This document shows positions 60,654-64,000 of a DNA stretch of 64,000 nt, piece by piece (within the stretch, counting starts at the first letter, position 1; every line of letters begins with the position of its first letter). Origin of the DNA: Halobellus clavatus (GTDB lineage Archaea > Halobacteriota > Halobacteria > Halobacteriales > Haloferacaceae); assembly GCF_900107195.1 (NCBI RefSeq), contig NZ_FNPB01000011.1:55844-119843 (forward strand). Reading direction: 5' to 3'. The position numbers and the translations under genes were made by a program. The notes under the pieces were generated by a model. It did not search any database. It was given only the letters and a program-made list of their open reading frames with translations, and had not been told where the DNA came from.

Positions 60654-61658
60654 CTACGCGACTGAGCAATACGTTCGTCCGCGGTTGTGGCCTTTAGCGC
60701 GAATGAGGTTGTACCGCTCCATCTTCTGAAGGTAGTTCCGAACAGTCCGGTCGGTCTTCGGGTCGCTTGACTTCTCACGGTATTTCGTGTAGAGGTTGTT
60801 TGGTGCAATTTCCTTGTGCTCGGTAATGATGTCGTAGAGTATCTGTTGCTCGTCGGTCAGCGTTTCCACATTCCGCTGTCGGATTTCCGATTTCGCCTTC
60901 GGAACCGCTCCCTCAATCACCTCATCAGGAACGGAATTGAGACCTCGTTGGGTAGCCCGACGAGCTGCGACCCGAAGCGTCTCGATTCCAACCCGCGCAT
61001 CACCAGCCGCCGTTTCCGAAATGAATTCCAATTGTTCTGTGGTCACTGCGTCCCCGTGGAGGCCCCATCGGACACGAGGTTCGAGGATTTGGACGAGTTC
61101 GTCGGTACTGTATCGGTCAAAGAAAATGCGAGTCGAAGCACGAAGACGGCTCGTGAGGCGGTCGTTCAACGGGTCGAAGAGTTCCGCTTCTTTGTTCGCA
61201 ACGAGGATGAGTGAGAGGTTGCGAATCCGTTTGAGGTCGTAGAGAATAGCTTTGTCTTCGAGTTGGTCGACCTCGTCAAGGATGACGACATAGGGCGGGC
61301 CGTCATAATTCCGGAGTCGTTCTAGTAACTCGTCTCGCGGAGTGGATTGGCGGTGTACGTCGATGGTGCGGTCGATTCCTTCGAGAATTCGATATAGAGT
61401 TTTGAACTTGGAGTAGTCTTCCCAGCAGTTCACGTATTGCGTGTTGATATCCAGGACGGTCTCCCTGAGTTGGTCGGTCATATAGCGGGCGATGCACGTT
61501 TTGCCGACTCCGGATGGTCCGTGGAGAAATGTGGTTTCCCCTTGTCCACCCTCTGTGACGGGGTTGAGTGCTGCTTCAATGGTGTTGACCTCGTGAGTTC
61601 GGTGGACCACGTCTCGTGGGACGAACTCGGGTTGAAGCACCCGCGCGTTCTGTATCAT
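60654..61658 (-). CDS. orc: Orc1/Cdc6-type replication initiator
   Basis: 334 residues from ATG 61658; earlier in-frame ATGs at 61748 and 61787 are possible. RDVVHRTHEVNTIEAAL start, Walker A HGPSGVGKT (about 53-60), Walker B VVILDEVDQL (about 124), sensor ILVANKEA, arginine-rich RLRASTRIFFDRY, and a C-terminal winged helix (TDRTVRNYLQKMERYNLIRAKG). It binds origin repeats and starts replication. It is a compact, plasmid-type version. The origin is probably beside the gene, but I see no clear origin-recognition repeats in the 200 nt on either side. Confidence 0.9.
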   Translation of the reverse strand: MIQNARVLQPEFVPRDVVHRTHEVNTIEAALNPVTEGGQGETTFLHGPSGVGKTCIARYMTDQLRETVLDINTQYVNCWEDYSKFKTLYRILEGIDRTIDVHRQSTPRDELLERLRNYDGPPYVVILDEVDQLEDKAILYDLKRIRNLSLILVANKEAELFDPLNDRLTSRLRASTRIFFDRYSTDELVQILEPRVRWGLHGDAVTTEQLEFISETAAGDARVGIETLRVAARRATQRGLNSVPDEVIEGAVPKAKSEIRQRNVETLTDEQQILYDIITEHKEIAPNNLYTKYREKSSDPKTDRTVRNYLQKMERYNLIRAKGHNRGRTYCSVA

Positions 61659-61852
61659 TACTAACTGGTTTCGATGCCGATTGCAATAAGTGGCAGCGGG
61701 TGATTTCCACTTTTCCGATTCCGATTCTTTTGGACTGCTGAAATCCATATCTGTTTCCTTATCGGTTGGGGCAGTGGTGTACCCCAAATCAACCTGAGGA
61801 GGAAATCATACTACGGCACAAGGTACTTACTAATGAAAACGAGTCAATATGT

Positions 61853-62149
61853 ATGACCCGACGTGAGCTCCTCGCGGTGATTGCTTCAGGCAGTTGTGGA
61901 CTCGCTGGATGCACAACGTCTTCTTGCCCTCCCGCACTTCACGCTCAAAAAATCAATCAAAGCGCGTTCAATTCGACTGATGAAGAGGTTTTTTCGTATC
62001 AACAATTCTCTGAAAAACGCCAACGAGAGTTCAGGAAAGCACTCGAAACCGGAAATACAGAGATTAATGAGACGAAGGACGAATGGACTTCAACACGATA
62101 TGTCAATTATAGCGGCGAATACTACAGAACTTCTGTCAGTGTCTGTTAG
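61853..62149 (+). CDS. Small Tat-type lipoprotein
   Basis: 98 residues from ATG 61853. MTRRELLAVIASGSCGLAGC gives a twin-arginine signal and lipobox (LAGC). The mature part is polar and acidic with a C-terminal YVNYSGEYYRTSVSVC beta stretch. It is cell-surface anchored. Function unknown. Confidence 0.75.
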   Translation: MTRRELLAVIASGSCGLAGCTTSSCPPALHAQKINQSAFNSTDEEVFSYQQFSEKRQREFRKALETGNTEINETKDEWTSTRYVNYSGEYYRTSVSVC

Positions 62150-62283
62150 GTGGTTCAGCTATTGAACGGTTGTTTCACGACGAAACGTGTCTGAAATGGT
62201 AGTTACAGCAGGTGCGTAGAGAGTTTTGGAAGTTCTGGAAACGCCACGCCCGTACTTAGCAGGCGTTCTGTAGAGATGCGAAT

Positions 62284-62931
62284 ATGGGTAATCTTGACCC
62301 AATTGCGTTCGATATTGAAACGTCCGGCTTGGAACCTGGGGCGGTCATCACCGTTGCAGGGCTGGCGACCGAGATGGGTGTGTGGATTGCACTGAATACG
62401 GCTGAGAGGTATGCGGATACCGACCGCCTTCAACGAGGTATTGCTGATGAAGTAAGTGCCAACGTTCGGCTCTCTGTGTTTCAGAGTGAGGAGCGTCTCT
62501 TGGAGGGGATTCGGGAGTTTTCAAGTGCGGCTATTGATGGAGACCGCCATTATCTCACGGCGTATAATGGTGAGCGGTGGAATGGTGGGTTCGACCTGCC
62601 GTTTCTTCGGAGTGCGTGTGTTCGGCAGGAGGTTGTGTGGCCGTTTCCAAACCTTGCGTATGCTGATACAATGGATATGGTGGGACGATTCTATACTGGG
62701 GACGTGAACGACCTCGTTGGGGTGTATGAGGCGTTGATTGGTGAGGTAGACTGTGACCCATTCGATGATAGTGAGCGGGCTGTAACGACCTACGAGGAGG
62801 GAGATTGGGTACCTTTGCTCTTACACAACATCGCGGATATCCTACGGACTCGTGAGTTGGCTGTCGTCGCTGGTCGCTACGTTCCGAAGTCAGATTTCAA
62901 GATGAAGAACCTGAACCCGCCAGATAGGTGA
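62284..62931 (+). CDS. DEDD-type (RNase H-like) 3'-5' exonuclease
   Basis: 215 residues. FDIETSGL (about 9-16) is exonuclease motif I. YNGERWNGGFDLPFLR (about 94-109) is motif II (N-G-x-x-F-D). The AYADTMDM segment and a later LLLHNIADILRTRELA complete the DEDDy-like pattern. Related to the C-terminal domain of the disrupted gene at 34718. It could proofread or degrade nucleic acid on the replicon. Confidence 0.75.
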   Translation: MGNLDPIAFDIETSGLEPGAVITVAGLATEMGVWIALNTAERYADTDRLQRGIADEVSANVRLSVFQSEERLLEGIREFSSAAIDGDRHYLTAYNGERWNGGFDLPFLRSACVRQEVVWPFPNLAYADTMDMVGRFYTGDVNDLVGVYEALIGEVDCDPFDDSERAVTTYEEGDWVPLLLHNIADILRTRELAVVAGRYVPKSDFKMKNLNPPDR

Positions 62932-63041
62932 GGCAGTCAATGAGGGGGGTAGGTAATTATCGGTTCTGTGTTGCAGTCAGTACCTGCTGTCGTCGATGGT
63001 GAAACCACCAAGGCGTGTTTCAAGCCATCAGGAACCAGCTA

Positions 63042-63479
63042 TTACTCCTCCTCGTCAACTCTGAAATTCTCTCTGTTACGTACTTCCCGCCAATTATCTC
63101 GGTTGACGGATTCGTTATTGAAGTATGGGGTTTTTTCTTCAAGAGAGATGATGAACTCCTCTTTCATCTCATCGAAATATTTCCTTGCGTTCTTATACTG
63201 TCTATATGATGACACAGCCCCGATTTCATAGAGGCGGTTACGGGCCGTTGCTCCCTTCGGCGTTAAGACGTGGGCGTGAGTCGTCCCCCTGTCACCACTA
63301 ACCGCTTCAAGGTCAAAGAATCCGACCTCTCGTCCTTCTGCAAGTCGATTCGTGAGAGTTGGACGGCTTATTGAGACTTCTTCAAGCAGTTCCTCGAACC
63401 GAGAGCCGAATGGATTAATCTCACAGAGAAGCTCTATTGCTCCTTGCTTAGTGAGGAACTCTCTTACTGATAGTGACAC
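63042..63479 (-). CDS. Winged-helix transcription regulator
   Basis: 145 residues from GTG 63479. FEELLEEVSISRPTLTNRLAEGREVGFFDLE is a helix-turn-helix with wing (HAHVLTPKGATARNRLYE). The charged helical C-terminus may dimerise. The upstream region holds direct repeats that could be its sites. Confidence 0.75.
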   Translation of the reverse strand: MSLSVREFLTKQGAIELLCEINPFGSRFEELLEEVSISRPTLTNRLAEGREVGFFDLEAVSGDRGTTHAHVLTPKGATARNRLYEIGAVSSYRQYKNARKYFDEMKEEFIISLEEKTPYFNNESVNRDNWREVRNRENFRVDEEE

Positions 63480-63515
63480 AACTCAGATACAGATTTCAAC
63501 TCTCATAAATTCCTA

Positions 63516-63559
63516 ACCTGAGTTAATTTTTAACCCAACTTCAGATATTACCTGAGTTA
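63516..63559. promoter_or_regulatory. Direct repeats ACCTGAGTTA upstream of regulator
   Basis: Two exact copies, 63516-63525 and 63550-63559, 34 nt apart centre to centre. A related inverted AACTCAG occurs at 63480. They lie between the regulator at 63042 and the fragment at 63683. Confidence 0.45.
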
Positions 63560-63682
63560 GCGCACTTCCTTCTAGTCGGTTTGACTCGTATCTATCGACC
63601 ATAGCACAGCCCATCTGTATTGGAAAAGCGGAATTCACACGCTCGAATTTAGTTAAAATCTAACCTTACCACTCTCTCACCA

Positions 63683-63916
63683 ATGGCAGGCGATTCGTCC
63701 CCCTCGTTCAATGAGCCATCCGATGTAGCGGTGGCACTCATTGAGCAGGCGGAGGAACTCTGCCCAGTTCACAATCACGTCACGCGTGTCATAGGAAACC
63801 TAGATATTTCTGAACAGGCGTTTTCTGACTTGTATACTAAATCGAATCCGAGGGGCTTCGACTTTGACGCGATTATTCGGACGTTCCTCTACCAGAAAAT
63901 CTGTGCGCTCTTGTGA
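63683..63916 (+). pseudogene. N-terminal transposase fragment
   Basis: 77 residues ending in a stop. EELCPVHNHVTRVIGNLDISEQAF and NPRGFDFDAIIRTFLYQKI resemble, from memory, the N-terminus of haloarchaeal DDE transposases that continue for more than 300 residues. The frame ends just after TFLYQKICALL, and no continuation is seen in the remaining bases, so it is a remnant. Confidence 0.5.
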
Positions 63917-63932
63917 AGTACATTGTTGGTGA

Positions 63933-64000
63933 GTCAGAGAACTGCTCGGACAATCTCTTTGAGTGCTTCTCTACCCGGTTTGCGGAGGATTCGTCGCCGA
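63933..64000 (-). CDS. C-terminal end of a gene cut by the window edge
   Basis: On the minus strand a frame ends at 63933-63935 with RRRILRKPGREALKEIVRAVL. It has the look of a real C-terminus, but only 21 residues are visible. Family unknown. Confidence 0.35.

Noticed and set aside
61740..61850. TTGGGG...CCCCAA inverted repeat upstream of Orc1 as an origin-recognition box.
   Set aside because: Only one short imperfect copy; it does not match the haloarchaeal pattern I know and is not repeated.

Overview
The window looks like part of a large mobile replicon (megaplasmid or integrated element) of a haloarchaeon. The evidence is GC-rich DNA, very acidic proteins, TATA-type promoters often 25-30 nt from the start codon, archaeal TBP, TFB, PCNA, RPA and Orc1/Cdc6, a one-domain histone-fold protein, and insertion sequences of haloarchaeal ISH types.

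Layout. 1-11.4 kb: conjugation-like genes (a VirB4-type ATPase cut by the window edge, a small membrane protein, an M48 membrane protease on the other strand, and a 2678-residue VirD4/TraG-like coupling ATPase). 11.44-14.4 kb: a 3 kb stretch with no convincing protein gene. It holds six copies of a short direct repeat, then about 2.3 kb of long nested inverted repeats, most of them variants of one compound hairpin. 14.4-33.4 kb: a co-oriented block of replication and transcription genes (three RPA-related proteins, PCNA, a Hrq1-like helicase, two NrS-1-like primase-polymerases, TFB, small zinc-ribbon proteins, a MoxR-type AAA+ ATPase). 33.4-37.6 kb: an accessory insert whose phosphoesterase/RNase H-like gene is split by an ISH3-family element. 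37.6-41.7 kb: a metalloprotease-like/VWA protein and an adenine methyltransferase. 42-48 kb: lower-GC accessory genes, including a HEPN-domain protein split by an IS5-type element. 48-56 kb: hypothetical proteins, winged-helix regulators, a Cas4-like nuclease, TBP, a histone-fold protein, PadR and an Mrr-like nuclease. 56-64 kb: replicon maintenance (centromere-like repeats, ParA and partner, tyrosine recombinase, Orc1/Cdc6) plus small lipoproteins and a transposase fragment.

How it fits together. Much of the 1-38 kb block shares a regulatory signature: a T-rich TATA-like box, then a C-tract/G-tract inverted repeat ending in GGTGA, just ahead of at least a dozen start codons. I infer a plasmid-specific regulon that includes the element's own TFB. 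The element appears to carry its own clamp, single-strand binding proteins, primase-polymerases, helicase and basal transcription factors.

Most unusual feature. The compound-hairpin locus at 11.96-14.29 kb has stems that keep pairing although their sequences differ between copies, conserved internal-loop sequences, and a 15-bp long-range pairing that encloses three hairpins. I read it as a candidate giant structured non-coding RNA, with a structured DNA locus (oriT or replication origin) as the main alternative. A second surprise is that the transposase genes of both complete insertion sequences are themselves built from strings of perfect coding hairpins.
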